A DNA stretch of 45,785 bases from Bacteroidales bacterium (GCA_017443845.1 JAFSXX010000039.1:1-45785), one strand, 5' to 3'; positions 26,201-35,164 are shown, numbered from the stretch's first letter. Notes: generated by a model from the letters alone, not told the origin. Translations and numbers: made by a program.

Positions 26201-26358
26201 TCACCCTCGACAAGGCGAAGATATACTTCAGTACCTACAACCCTTATACCTGGTCCTACCTAGGCAAGTACAACGTGGATGCCGAGGACTGGCTTGCGGG
26301 TGTCGAGCGTTACTTCCGTACAAGAACATTCAACATCGGTGTTGACTTAACATTCTAA
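23203..26358 (+). CDS. SusC-like TonB-dependent transporter (second)
   Basis: This 1051-residue protein starts MKHRLYIFITLCLALMVASP with a signal peptide ending MEAQS. A carboxypeptidase-like domain (FTVYGNVKSEKGIPLMGVEI) and a plug with YLVRGNRTLNG, DPLIIVDGFEREFGD and IESFSVLRDAAATSIYGNRG follow, then the barrel. It is clearly diverged from the first SusC, so the pair is not a recent copy. The start at 23203 avoids 31 upstream residues that read through the end of susD. The gap to the preceding gene is 13 bases and to the next only 4. Confidence 0.94.
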   Translation: MKHRLYIFITLCLALMVASPSMEAQSKKNQPKDFTVYGNVKSEKGIPLMGVEITVQDSFINAISDENGDFNITIPTIGSVLVFYTQYYKETTQTVTSSDYLQIIMYEAEAGQGARDVVNMPYWTTQKRNVTASLNTITWEDFDKAKVTDLGNALQGRVLGMTARLLAGNPGYESTTYLVRGNRTLNGNGTTNSLDLYCSTDPLIIVDGFEREFGDLDPHEIESFSVLRDAAATSIYGNRGANGVILVNTRRGETNKRTIDFNYYEGVAQAVTMPDYVDSYTYAQWFNEARINDGLAPTYTQEDLDHYKNGDSPLTHPNTNFYKEITNKFAPQRRASISMRGGNQVARYFVLFGYSYAESLFKTDLNPDYKTTYNQTKYNFRSNLDVNITKWLTLDVQFANRVIEKHHPTMSTSDVMVSAHNPANSYPISFYGIDPDLNKEIFMLGGDSLGSYQNNPIGILNFGGYTERTYRYYQTGGHFRADLSQFGLKGLSVEIGGDFDGYNYYNVEKSQTFKVWKYSQGVDGEDIYQSYKTPTSLSTATGYNIQRYWGLDGKITYTNTWGDHAFTAMALYTQQRTELKQNNQPDRRYQNFAGWVNYSFKNRYYIDLTGSYSGTDKFYYTKHRRDFYPSVGLAWIVSSEPWMKNLDWLNYLKIRGSWGISGENEYQFVDINDNEERYPARERYWTHGSSQLRFGTAMTAYTTITEGRAPNYDVTIEKGSMFNIALELAAFRHRLNFEVDFWKEHRYDAYTASVGLYPKVHGALDSRMAITNDGIVNSQGIEVELSWADKVGDFSYALLGQFAYNDAKIIEAGEPYREYDNLWNTGNRPRMDYGLVCLGLFKDWEEIANSPRQTFGSYKPGDLKYADLNDDGIVDADDRTAIGLGRDPRMQFNFNFNVQYKNVSLDVLFQGTSAMSNWLSNDAQRAFYNNGTAQYWMENRFHYDENGNSNWETADYPIFSTNDAANNKECSTFWMKDATYLRLKNVELAYHIPSKWLKNVTLDKAKIYFSTYNPYTWSYLGKYNVDAEDWLAGVERYFRTRTFNIGVDLTF

Positions 26359-26362
26359 GATT

Positions 26363-28342
26363 ATGAAAAAGACATATATTGCTTTTCTGATTGCCACCCT
26401 TTCCCTCGCTCTCTCTTCCTGTGAGCATTCCTTCCTCGAGCCCTGGCCCCCGGATGCAGCCCGTCAGGCAGAGGATATCTGGGGAAACTATTACTACACG
26501 AAGGGTGTGCTTGACCGCGCTTATACCGGTGAAGGTCTCTGCAGTCACTGGAATGAAATGTATGGCCCTACTGTCAACGGTGCGTATACGATGAGCCCTC
26601 TCGCCTGCGCAACCGATGAGGCGGAGCATACTCTCCCCACCGCAAGGCCGCAGATCTTTACCAATGGTAACTGGAATATCAACAATACTCCTACCACTTA
26701 TTACGGCTCACGTTACAACGGACACAACGCACGTCATCCCTGGATCAACTCCTATCTTGGAATGAGGCGTCTTCACCTATTCCTCGATAACGTGGACCAC
26801 TCTGTCTTGATCAACGACCCTGACGACCCTACAAGGGCTCATGACCTTACCTATTGGAGAGGTCAGGCTTTCTATCTCAGGGCTTGGTTCGGATTCGAGA
26901 TCCTCAAACGTTATGGTGGTTACCCTATTTCTCTCCACACCGAGGAGATCGACGAGACTCTCTATCGTCCCCGTAATACCCTCGATGAATGCGTCGCCCA
27001 GATCGTGGCCGACCTGGACTCCGCAGCCGAGATGCTTCCCGCCCTTTGGGACGAGGAGAACTGGCACCGTGCCAACCGTATGTTCGCCCAGGCCCTCAAA
27101 TCGCGCGTGCTGCTTTACTATGCGAGCCCCCTTTACCAGGGTGACTTCTGGTCCTTCGGCCTTAACAAGGGCGAAGTCGGAGACGTAAACCGTTGGGTCA
27201 GAGCTGCCGATGCTGCCAGGGAAGCCATCAACAACAATGACTTCTATAACCTGATGGAAGTTACCAGTAACAGCCGTCCCTACTCGAACCCCGGAACCTA
27301 TGGCTATCAGATCGGTCTTACCGGAAACCTGGAGAATGTAGAGATAATACATACGACAGGTTTCTACGCAGGAACATCTTCCGGAGGTACTTATTTCTCC
27401 GTTTATGATGAGCGTTACGGCCTCCCCGACGGATTTGACGGATGCTACGGCTACTGCAATCCTACGCAGGAGATGGTTGACGCCTTCGAGGTCGTGACCG
27501 GAAACGGAGCCAACCGCAAGGCTGTTCCGTTTGACTGGAACAATCAGGATCATGCCAAGAATCCCTACGCAAACCGTGATCCCCGTTTCTACAACTCCAT
27601 TATCTATAACGGAATGGTATGGGGTGAATCCTCGAGCAAGGCAAAGACTGTCTATACTTATGAGCCTGTCACCATCGGATCCAAGAGCTATCCCGCCGGA
27701 GTCAACCGCGACCGTTCTCGTCCGAATGCGACCAAGACAGGTTATTACTATCGCAAATACTTCTCCGAGGCTATCTATTCGCTCAAGAGCGGTGATTATA
27801 CACGCCCTGCACGCGGAAGGTGGGATATTCGCTTCGCAGAGCTTATCCTCAACTATGCGGAGGCTCTCAACGAGGCTTACGGCCCTGATACTCCCGATCC
27901 CAACTGCCCTGAAGGACTCCGCGAGATCCTTGGCGTAGAAGGTATCAATACCGCGCGTCAGGCTGTGAATATTATCCGTACCCGCGTGAGTATGCCTAAT
28001 GTCGACCGCGAGAAGACTTCCACCCAGGAAGGAATGCGTGAAGCCATCCACCACGAGCGCCAGATAGAGCTTTGCTTTGAGGCTCAGAGGTTCTACGATG
28101 TACGCCGCTGGAAAGAGGGCGAGAAATTCGGAGGCCCTATCCACGGTATCAAGATTACCCCTACGGCCTTCAATTCTCGCAATATCCCTACCGCTTATAC
28201 CTACGAGGTTGAGAAAATTGAAGACCGCGTATGGATGGATAAGTACTACTGGTATCCGATTCCTTACAGCGAGATTGTCAAGTACGCTGGACAGGGTCCT
28301 GACGGTACCAATCCCATGAAACAGAATCCCGGCTGGGATTAA
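26363..28342 (+). CDS. SusD-like lipoprotein (partner of the second SusC)
   Basis: This 659-residue protein has lipobox A-L-S-S-C20 and the SusD pattern: GQAFYLRAWFGFEILKRYGG, LYYASPLYQGDFW, and near the end HHERQIELCFEAQRFYDVRRW. It is longer than the first SusD. The start context GATTATGAAAAAG is repeated at the next two genes. It probably binds the ligand for the second SusC. Confidence 0.94.
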   Translation: MKKTYIAFLIATLSLALSSCEHSFLEPWPPDAARQAEDIWGNYYYTKGVLDRAYTGEGLCSHWNEMYGPTVNGAYTMSPLACATDEAEHTLPTARPQIFTNGNWNINNTPTTYYGSRYNGHNARHPWINSYLGMRRLHLFLDNVDHSVLINDPDDPTRAHDLTYWRGQAFYLRAWFGFEILKRYGGYPISLHTEEIDETLYRPRNTLDECVAQIVADLDSAAEMLPALWDEENWHRANRMFAQALKSRVLLYYASPLYQGDFWSFGLNKGEVGDVNRWVRAADAAREAINNNDFYNLMEVTSNSRPYSNPGTYGYQIGLTGNLENVEIIHTTGFYAGTSSGGTYFSVYDERYGLPDGFDGCYGYCNPTQEMVDAFEVVTGNGANRKAVPFDWNNQDHAKNPYANRDPRFYNSIIYNGMVWGESSSKAKTVYTYEPVTIGSKSYPAGVNRDRSRPNATKTGYYYRKYFSEAIYSLKSGDYTRPARGRWDIRFAELILNYAEALNEAYGPDTPDPNCPEGLREILGVEGINTARQAVNIIRTRVSMPNVDREKTSTQEGMREAIHHERQIELCFEAQRFYDVRRWKEGEKFGGPIHGIKITPTAFNSRNIPTAYTYEVEKIEDRVWMDKYYWYPIPYSEIVKYAGQGPDGTNPMKQNPGWD

Positions 28343-28360
28343 ATCTACAATTATTCGATT

Positions 28361-29740
28361 ATGAAAAAGATATTAATCATTGCGCTTTTTGCCGTCCTGG
28401 TCGGAATGGTTTCCTGCCAGAAACCCGAAGTGATTTGGGAAGACAATGCCAATCCTGAGGTTTATATACCGCGTTATGGTTATACCCAGCAGACCGTGTG
28501 GGATGTGACTTCCGGCAGCTATGACACTTATCTTGGCGTTTATTGCGGAGGTCTCCGTCCTGCAAACCAGGTCAACAGCATTACAATCAACTATGCAGTT
28601 GACAATGCGATGGTGGATGCCTATAACGAAGATATCACCCAGCAGTACCAGGGCGAGCTTGTTGCCCTCCCTTCAGACTGCTACTCCTTCAGTTCTTCCA
28701 GCGTCACTGTCACTCCCGGCAATGTTGATGCTGCCATTCCCATCAAGTTCAATGTAGCAGCAGTCAAGGCCGCCATCGAGGCTAACCCTGGAAAGCGTCT
28801 TGTCATACCCGTCAAACTCACCGGCACTTCGCTTTATAAGCTCAGCGAGAATGAAGAGTATACCAAGACCTTTATGGAGGTTTCGGTGTCCGAGCCCGCT
28901 TTCTACTTCTTCTGCAACAATTACGGTCTGACCCTTCAGAGCACCAAACTTATCTACGGAACCACTGGCAACAACTATAAGTTCGATGTCCTTGCAGAAG
29001 GTGTCCCCGAGGGTAATTACACCGTCAATTTCGCTTACGATGCAGATGCCCTTGCCGCAGTATATCCCGGAGAGACTGCTTATCCCGAGAATGCAATTGT
29101 CCTCAAGAACTCTTCGGTTTACAAAGACAATTCCAACCACGCATACCTCGAGTTCGAGCTTCTTCCCGAGAATCTCGAGTTCTTCACTACTTATTACCTT
29201 CCCATCTCCATTTCCGGTGCAACGGAATATGGCGGTGATGAGGTTCTTGGCAAGTTCTTTATGACTGTCGAGATGAAGAACGAGTATGAGAAGTCCTATT
29301 CCAGCACGCTTGTGGTTAACAATGTCGAGTATGACGAGTCTCTGCCTGACAATGCCGGCAACATCATCCGAAGCGCAGCTTATTCCGCAAAAAAGAGCGC
29401 AACCACCTTCGCTTCCGATATTCTCGAGGTTAACACCTGCGCCAATAATACCATTGCAGGTGCAACCGTCGACAAGCAGAGCGCAACTACCTACAACAAC
29501 CGCTATATCCGCCTGAAGGTTATCCCCACTGAGGATAAGTCCCATTACGGCATAGAGTATGTCATCGTTACCGACAAGGCGAAGAAGAACAATACTCCTG
29601 ATTTCTTCGAGGCTGATCCCACCCAGGAAAGTTACTACGACTGGAATGAGGAGAAGTTCGTTCTCAACTATCGCTGGCTCCATATCGCCAAGAAGGATAC
29701 CAACTGGGTATATGTCCAAGAAATCATGCAGGCTAATTAA
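28361..29740 (+). CDS. Surface lipoprotein with DUF1735 (BT_3987-like) domain
   Basis: This 459-residue protein has lipobox M-V-S-C19. The amino half carries the DUF1735 pattern, with SITINYAVDNAMVDAYNEDI, LPSDCYSFSSSSVTVTPGN and PIKFN. Such domains are common in SusCD operons and are thought to help bind glycan at the cell surface. The carboxyl half is beta-rich and I do not recognise it. It follows the second SusD by 18 bases in the same unit. Confidence 0.8.
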   Translation: MKKILIIALFAVLVGMVSCQKPEVIWEDNANPEVYIPRYGYTQQTVWDVTSGSYDTYLGVYCGGLRPANQVNSITINYAVDNAMVDAYNEDITQQYQGELVALPSDCYSFSSSSVTVTPGNVDAAIPIKFNVAAVKAAIEANPGKRLVIPVKLTGTSLYKLSENEEYTKTFMEVSVSEPAFYFFCNNYGLTLQSTKLIYGTTGNNYKFDVLAEGVPEGNYTVNFAYDADALAAVYPGETAYPENAIVLKNSSVYKDNSNHAYLEFELLPENLEFFTTYYLPISISGATEYGGDEVLGKFFMTVEMKNEYEKSYSSTLVVNNVEYDESLPDNAGNIIRSAAYSAKKSATTFASDILEVNTCANNTIAGATVDKQSATTYNNRYIRLKVIPTEDKSHYGIEYVIVTDKAKKNNTPDFFEADPTQESYYDWNEEKFVLNYRWLHIAKKDTNWVYVQEIMQAN

Positions 29741-29751
29741 ATCAAACGATT

Positions 29752-30201
29752 ATGAAAAAGTTTATATTTTCAATAATTGCTGCCGCAGGTATTTTGATGG
29801 GATTTACCTCCTGCCAGATGCCGGATTATGAATACAATGGATCCAGTAATCCCGAATATCCCGATGTTACTGTTTCAAGCTATTCCACGACCATTTTTTC
29901 GTCGTCCCTTACTGATGTGAAGAATCCGACATTCGCAATAATGGCCGTCCGCGACGCTTTCGGATCCAATGGCTGGGTAACCCGTCAGTGCACTTATGAG
30001 ACCTCAGCTCCCGAAATCACCGTAAAGCCTTATACCGGTTCAATCTTGGCATTGAGGGAGTACGCAATGGTTGTCAATGCGACTGCAAGCGGTTCTATTA
30101 CTGTCACTTATCCCGCTCCCGTCGGAGATAAAACAGGAACCACCATTAATGTCAACTATAATGACGAAACTGGTGCTGTCGTTCTAACTTCCGCAAACTA
30201 G
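29752..30201 (+). CDS. Small lipoprotein at the end of the SusCD operon
   Basis: This 149-residue protein has lipobox G-F-T-S-C21. The mature part (about 128 residues) is beta-rich with many Thr, Ser and Tyr and looks like one immunoglobulin-like or similar sandwich domain. I recognise no family. It lies 11 bases after the DUF1735 gene and is followed by a terminator, so it is the last gene of the unit. Surface location is inferred from the context. Confidence 0.75.
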   Translation: MKKFIFSIIAAAGILMGFTSCQMPDYEYNGSSNPEYPDVTVSSYSTTIFSSSLTDVKNPTFAIMAVRDAFGSNGWVTRQCTYETSAPEITVKPYTGSILALREYAMVVNATASGSITVTYPAPVGDKTGTTINVNYNDETGAVVLTSAN

Positions 30202-30225
30202 AGTCTGACAGGTATTCAAAGAAAG

Positions 30226-30258
30226 AATGCCTGCTCCTAAGGGGGCGGGCATTTTTTT
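30226..30258 (+). terminator. Intrinsic terminator of the SusCD operon
   Basis: AATGCCTGCTCC pairs with GGGGGCGGGCATT (with G-T wobbles) over a short loop, followed by seven T residues. Confidence 0.9.
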
Positions 30259-30274
30259 ATTGAGGATCATTGAC

Positions 30275-30282
30275 TATATTTG
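30275..30282 (+). promoter_or_regulatory. Promoter element TATATTTG of the mutL-namZ operon
   Basis: A perfect -7 match 18 bases before the ATG at 30301. No clear -33 partner, as with most copies of this element in the window. Confidence 0.5.
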
Positions 30283-30300
30283 TAGATTAAAACTACCATT

Positions 30301-30675
30301 ATGGCAATCCGATTCAGCTTTTTCCCTACGCCGGAGCACAAGGTGTTCCATTATGAACCGCGTTACTACGACCCCCGCAAGGAGCGTCTGGAGCAACTTT
30401 ATGAGAAATACGGCAAGACCCCGGAGGGGATGAAGAAGGCCGAGGATGAGCTTGCCGCCGAGCAGGCCGCATCCGGAGACCAGGCATCGCAGCCGGGTGT
30501 TTCCAAGGATTACGTTCCCGGCAGCCGCATCCGCGGCGCATTCACCCGCAGCGTGGAGGAGAGTCGCCGCAGCGAGGGCAATCAGAAAGTCAAGAAGATT
30601 CTGACCCTCATCACGATCCTTGCCGCCATTGTGGTGGCATATTATCTGTCGCAGGGGCTTGTGAAGTTGTTATAG
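30301..30675 (+). CDS. Small single-pass membrane protein preceding mutL
   Basis: This 124-residue protein has a charged amino part (FHYEPRYYDPRKERLEQLYE, then Ala/Glu-rich sequence) and one membrane helix near the carboxyl end (ILTLITILAAIVVAYYLSQG). Proteins of this form often precede mutL in Bacteroidales; their role is unknown to me. It is the first gene of an eight-gene unit, with a 3-base gap to mutL. Confidence 0.8.
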   Translation: MAIRFSFFPTPEHKVFHYEPRYYDPRKERLEQLYEKYGKTPEGMKKAEDELAAEQAASGDQASQPGVSKDYVPGSRIRGAFTRSVEESRRSEGNQKVKKILTLITILAAIVVAYYLSQGLVKLL

Positions 30676-30678
30676 GCG

Positions 30679-32421
30679 ATGCTTAAGGTACTTCCGGAAA
30701 ATATATCCAATCTCATAGCGGCCGGAGAGGTGGTCACCCGTCCGGCTTCGGTTGTCAAGGAGCTTGTGGAAAATGCAGTCGATGCGGGTTCCAATAGCAT
30801 CTCCGTAGTCATTACCGATGCCGGCCGTACCCTTATCCAGGTCATAGACGACGGCTGTGGAATGACCGCCGGCGAGGCTGTCCTCTGCTTCGAGCGCCAC
30901 GCTACCTCAAAGATCTCGGAGGCCGCCGACCTCGAGAGCATAACCACGTTCGGTTTCAGGGGTGAGGCCCTCGCCTCGATCGCGGCGGTTGCCGAAGTCA
31001 CCCTCAAGACCCGCAGGGCTGAGGATGAGACAGGGACCCTCGTCCGCTTCGCCGCCTCAAAACTGGTGGAGCAGTCGCCGGTCGCCGCCCCGCAGGGTTC
31101 CAATTTCGAGATACGCAATCTCTTTTACAACGTGCCGGCCCGCCGCAAATTCCTCAAGAGCGACAATGCCGAGCTCAAGCATATCGTTAACGAATTCCTC
31201 AGGGTGGCTCTCACGCGGCCCTCGGTAGCGATGAGGCTGATCTCCAACGGACGCGATATCTACAATCTGCGTCCCACACCGAATCAGGCGCAGCGAATCC
31301 GCGACCTTTTCGGAGGAGAGATGATCCGCGAACTTGTGCCGCTGGAGACTTCGACATCGGTGGTGGAGGTGAAAGGCTGGATAGGCGCTCCCGAGGATGC
31401 CCGCAAGACTGCCGGCAACCAGTATCTCTTTGTCAACGGCAGGTATTTCCGTTCGCCCTATTTCAACAAGGCGGTCTGTATGCCCTATGAGAAGCTGATC
31501 CCCGACGGCTATCTCCCGACCTATTTCATCTGGCTCGAGACGGCTCCCGACAAGGTGGATGTCAATATCCACCCTGCCAAGACGGAGGTCAAATTCGAGG
31601 ATGAGCAGATAGTGTTCGACATACTCAAGGCCTCTGTCCGCGAGGCTCTGGGCCGCAACGCCTTCACCCCGAGCATAGATTTCGATATGGAGGGGGCGCC
31701 GGAGATCCCGACTATCCAGTCCGCTGTCTCCGCCGCAGGCCGCAGCGGAGGATATGTGGCTCCCCCGAAGGTGGATTTCAATCCCCTTTTCGACCCGTTC
31801 GAGCAGGAGGGAAGGCATGTAGAGGGTTACGGCGCCCTTTTCAGGGAGGAACCCGATCAGATGCGCCACAACCAGATAGTCCTCCACGGCAAGTATATCG
31901 TCGTTCCCGCCGAAGAGGGGCTCTGCGTGATCAATATAGCCCGCGCCCGCGAGCGTATCTTCTATGAGCGCTATCTGGAGTGCGTGGCCGAGGAACAGCC
32001 CGTCATCCAGCACTCCCTTTTCCCGGTGACGGTCAAACTCTCCGCAGCCGATTACCTGACCCTTATGGAGGACCCCGACCGCCTGGCTTCGCTGGGCTTC
32101 GACGTGCGCGATTTCGGCGACAACTCGGTGGTGGTATATGGCCTGCCCGACGGCTTCCCCGGTGACGACGAAAGCGTCCGCGGTGCAATCGACGGTATCG
32201 TGGCGGCGCTCCGCGAGGGGGATATCGAGGATGATTACAAATCGGCCCTCGCTGCCAAAATGGCGCACACGGCGTCGCTGATGCACAAAGAGAGCGTTTC
32301 CGACCAGGAGGCACGATTGTTGACCTCCCAACTCTGGGCGTGCAGGTACCCCTCTGCCACAGCGGACGGGCGCAAGGTCTTCGCCATCATTACTACTGAC
32401 GATCTGGACAAGAAATTATGA
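30679..32421 (+). CDS. mutL: DNA mismatch repair protein MutL
   Basis: This 580-residue protein has the complete GHKL ATPase: IAAGEVVTRPASVVKELVEN at 13-32, DDGCGM at 57-62, FGFRGEALASI at 91-101, and the NVPARRKFLKS segment at 151-161. MutL links MutS to strand incision. Around 417-432 the carboxyl metal-site motif that normally reads D-Q-H-x-A-H-E-R-I reads N-I-A-R-A-R-E-R-I. The nuclease/metal motif is therefore degraded here, although the flanking residues align. The ATG at 30679 gives the usual MLKVLPENISNLIAAGEV. The stop overlaps the rhomboid start by 4 bases. Confidence 0.96.
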   Translation: MLKVLPENISNLIAAGEVVTRPASVVKELVENAVDAGSNSISVVITDAGRTLIQVIDDGCGMTAGEAVLCFERHATSKISEAADLESITTFGFRGEALASIAAVAEVTLKTRRAEDETGTLVRFAASKLVEQSPVAAPQGSNFEIRNLFYNVPARRKFLKSDNAELKHIVNEFLRVALTRPSVAMRLISNGRDIYNLRPTPNQAQRIRDLFGGEMIRELVPLETSTSVVEVKGWIGAPEDARKTAGNQYLFVNGRYFRSPYFNKAVCMPYEKLIPDGYLPTYFIWLETAPDKVDVNIHPAKTEVKFEDEQIVFDILKASVREALGRNAFTPSIDFDMEGAPEIPTIQSAVSAAGRSGGYVAPPKVDFNPLFDPFEQEGRHVEGYGALFREEPDQMRHNQIVLHGKYIVVPAEEGLCVINIARARERIFYERYLECVAEEQPVIQHSLFPVTVKLSAADYLTLMEDPDRLASLGFDVRDFGDNSVVVYGLPDGFPGDDESVRGAIDGIVAALREGDIEDDYKSALAAKMAHTASLMHKESVSDQEARLLTSQLWACRYPSATADGRKVFAIITTDDLDKKL

Positions 32422-33098
32422 GTTACTACGACAACAGCCGGCCGGGATTCTGGTCAATGATGACCCCCGTGGTCAAGAACCTGGTCATTATTAATACAAT
32501 AATGCTCATCGCCACCTATATCATCGGCGATGCGATGTACGAGAAGCTGGCGCTCTTCGCCTTCAATTCCCCTTTCTTCAAGCCCTGGCAGTTCGTCACG
32601 CATATGTTTATGCACGGCGGATTCTGGCATCTGTTCTTCAATATGTACACCCTGATGATATTCGGTTCCGTACTGGAGAATGCCTGGGGCAGCAAGAAGT
32701 TCCTGCTCTTCTATATGGTCACCGGCCTTGGGGCGGCGCTCTGCCACGATCTGGTACTCTATCTGCAGTTCCAGCATTTTACGGCAGCAGGCAATGCCGC
32801 GGCTGCGGCGAATATCCTCCGCATCCCGACCGTGGGTGCCTCGGGTGCCATATATGGAGTACTGCTGGGCTTCGGAATGCTCTTTCCCAATGCTGAGCTG
32901 AGGCTGCTCTTTTTGCCCTTCTTCCCTTTGAAGGCCAAGTGGTTCGTAGTCATTTTCGGAGTCATCGAACTGCTTACCGGCATTTCGGGAACAGCGGACG
33001 GAGTGGCACATTTCGCGCACCTGGGAGGTATGCTCTTCGGCCTGCTGCTGATTCTCTACTGGAAAAAGAACAATAAAATGTACGAATACAAAGAATAA
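32418..33098 (+). CDS. Rhomboid-family intramembrane serine protease
   Basis: This 226-residue multi-pass protein has the rhomboid hallmarks. These are HMFMHGGFWHLFFNMYTL (the second helix with H and N), catalytic Ser142 in VGASGAIYG, and His201 in HFAHLGGMLFG. It cleaves membrane proteins within the bilayer; the substrate is unknown. It starts with an ATGA overlap on mutL and ends with a one-base overlap (TAATG) on the next gene. Rhomboid genes next to mutL are usual in Bacteroidales. Confidence 0.95.
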   Translation: MSYYDNSRPGFWSMMTPVVKNLVIINTIMLIATYIIGDAMYEKLALFAFNSPFFKPWQFVTHMFMHGGFWHLFFNMYTLMIFGSVLENAWGSKKFLLFYMVTGLGAALCHDLVLYLQFQHFTAAGNAAAAANILRIPTVGASGAIYGVLLGFGMLFPNAELRLLFLPFFPLKAKWFVVIFGVIELLTGISGTADGVAHFAHLGGMLFGLLLILYWKKNNKMYEYKE

Positions 33099-33685
33099 TG
33101 GATACCGACAGAATCGAAATAGACGCCGCCGAGGTTGATGCAGCCGTAGAGGCGCTCAAGGCGGGAGATATAATCCTCTATCCCACCGATACGGTGTGGG
33201 GGATAGGATGCGATGCCACCAATCCCGACGCCGTGGCAAGGGTTTTCGAACTCAAGAAACGTCCTGACAGCAAGTCGCTCGTCACCCTGGTGGCCGATGC
33301 CGATATGCTCGGGAAGTATGTCAAGGTGATACCCGAGACGGCTATCAATCTGATCGAGGTCAACGACAGGCCTATGACCATAGTCTATCCCGGTGCTATG
33401 AACCTGGCTCCCAATGTGATCGCGGAGGACGGAACCGCCGCCATCCGCATCCCGCAGAGCGAGTTCTGCGTTCAGGTGATACGCAAGTTCCGCAAGGCGA
33501 TAGTCTCGACTTCGGCCAACATCAGCGGGGAACCGGCTCCCTCTTTCTATGAGGATATCCCGATGGAGATTATCGACGGCGTGGATCACGTGGTTGACCC
33601 CTGCCTAGAAGAGGGTGCTACCGGCGAGCCCTCGCAGATAATCAAGGTCGGCCTGCACAGCGAGATAGAGATAATCCGACAGTAA
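33098..33685 (+). CDS. tsaC: L-threonylcarbamoyladenylate synthase (Sua5/YciO/YrdC; TsaC type)
   Basis: This 195-residue protein has the YrdC fold: ILYPTDTVWGIGCDA, the K-K-R-P-x-x-K-S binding motif, AAIRIPQSEF and STSANISGEP. It makes threonylcarbamoyl-AMP for the t6A modification of ANN-decoding tRNAs. A YciO-like role cannot be fully excluded by eye, but the KxR and SxN motifs favour TsaC. It lacks the extra Sua5 carboxyl domain. Confidence 0.92.
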   Translation: MDTDRIEIDAAEVDAAVEALKAGDIILYPTDTVWGIGCDATNPDAVARVFELKKRPDSKSLVTLVADADMLGKYVKVIPETAINLIEVNDRPMTIVYPGAMNLAPNVIAEDGTAAIRIPQSEFCVQVIRKFRKAIVSTSANISGEPAPSFYEDIPMEIIDGVDHVVDPCLEEGATGEPSQIIKVGLHSEIEIIRQ

Positions 33686-33694
33686 CGCAACGAT

Positions 33695-35164
33695 ATGGCT
33701 GGAAGAATAATATGCTTTGTCCCTTACAGGGAAGACGCACAGGCGGCGGCTACGGTCGCCGCTTTGCGCAGTGAAAAACCGGTGGTGGGCATCCGCCTCC
33801 TGAGCACCGCGGAAGATGCTCCATCGGAGGCTCTAGGCTGCCCCGTCATAAAAGTCCCCGGACTCTCCTCCACAGCCGCCGTCAAGGCGATCGCCACCCA
33901 CTCCAGGGGCGACTATTCGCTTATCTTTACCAAATATACCTCGCTTCAGCTGGTCCACTATTCGCTTGAGAGGATGATACAGCTGATGGAGGATACAGGT
34001 GCGGTGATGGCTTACTCCGACCACTTCGCAAGCGTGGACGGGGTGCTGTCGCAGGCTCCCAAGATCGACTGCCAGAGCGGATCGCTCCGCGACGACTTCG
34101 ATTTCGGCTCGATGCTGCTCTACCGTTCCGACATTCTGCGCTCCTGCGCCGCCTCACTCGAGGCCGATTATGCCTATGCCGGAATGTATGCGCTCCGCCT
34201 CGCGGCCTGGCGCAGGGGTGAGCTGCTCCACATCAACGAGTATCTCTACTACGATGTGGAGAGCGACACGCGTGCGAGCGGGGTCAAGCAGTTCGACTAT
34301 GTCAATCCCCGCAACCGCGAGGTCCAGGTGGAGATGGAGCAGGCCTGCACGCATCATCTCAAGGAGATCGGGGGATGGCTCGAGCCTTCGGATTTCGAGG
34401 ATATCGACCTCTCGGCCGGAGAGTTCGGATACGAGGCCTCGGTGGTCATTCCCTGCCGCAACCGTGTCCGCACTATCGGCTACGCCATAGCCTCGGCCCT
34501 GGCCCAGAAGACCGACTTCAAGTACAATGTCATCGTGGTTGACGACAACTCCACCGACGGTACGGTGGATGTCATCAAGTCATTCCTCGGCGACGAGAAA
34601 CTCATATACATAGCCCAGGATCCAACCTGGCACGCTATCGGTGGCAACTGGAACGCGGCGCTGCACCATCCAGGGTGCGGCCGCTTCGCCCTCCAGCTCG
34701 ACTCGGACGACACCTACAGCGGTCCCGATACTGTCCAGAAGTTCGTCGAGGCCTTCCGGGAGCAGAACTGCGCTATGGTTGTCGGCACCTACAGGATGAC
34801 CGATTTCGAAGGCAATATGCTGTCTCCGGGAATCATCGACCACCGCGAGTGGACTCCCGACAACGGCCGCAACAATGCCCTCCGTATCAACGGTCTGGGC
34901 GCACCTCGCGGCTTCTTCACCCCGCTGCTGCGCGAGATGAACTTCCCCACCACCAAGTATGGCGAAGATTACGCCGTTGGACTCCGCGTCAGCCGCCGCT
35001 ACCGCATCGGCCGCATATACGACGTGCTCTACAACTGCCGCCGCTGGGAGGGCAATTCTGACGCCGCCCTCGATGTGGTGAGCGTCAATGCCAATAACTT
35101 CTATAAAGACAAGATACGCACCTGGGAACTCGCTGCCCGGATAGCTCACAATACCGAAAGATGA
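33695..35164 (+). CDS. Family 2 glycosyltransferase with a second, divergent amino-terminal GT-A-like domain
   Basis: Residues from about 250 form a GT2 domain: [44 protein letters not shown] (metal-binding DxD) and [16 protein letters not shown]. The first 240 residues ([33 protein letters not shown]) look like a related fold without the DxD. The acceptor and sugar are unknown. There is no membrane helix, so it should act in the cytoplasm. It overlaps the SpoIID gene by 4 bases, which hints at a cell-envelope role. Confidence 0.85.
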   Translation: MAGRIICFVPYREDAQAAATVAALRSEKPVVGIRLLSTAEDAPSEALGCPVIKVPGLSSTAAVKAIATHSRGDYSLIFTKYTSLQLVHYSLERMIQLMEDTGAVMAYSDHFASVDGVLSQAPKIDCQSGSLRDDFDFGSMLLYRSDILRSCAASLEADYAYAGMYALRLAAWRRGELLHINEYLYYDVESDTRASGVKQFDYVNPRNREVQVEMEQACTHHLKEIGGWLEPSDFEDIDLSAGEFGYEASVVIPCRNRVRTIGYAIASALAQKTDFKYNVIVVDDNSTDGTVDVIKSFLGDEKLIYIAQDPTWHAIGGNWNAALHHPGCGRFALQLDSDDTYSGPDTVQKFVEAFREQNCAMVVGTYRMTDFEGNMLSPGIIDHREWTPDNGRNNALRINGLGAPRGFFTPLLREMNFPTTKYGEDYAVGLRVSRRYRIGRIYDVLYNCRRWEGNSDAALDVVSVNANNFYKDKIRTWELAARIAHNTER

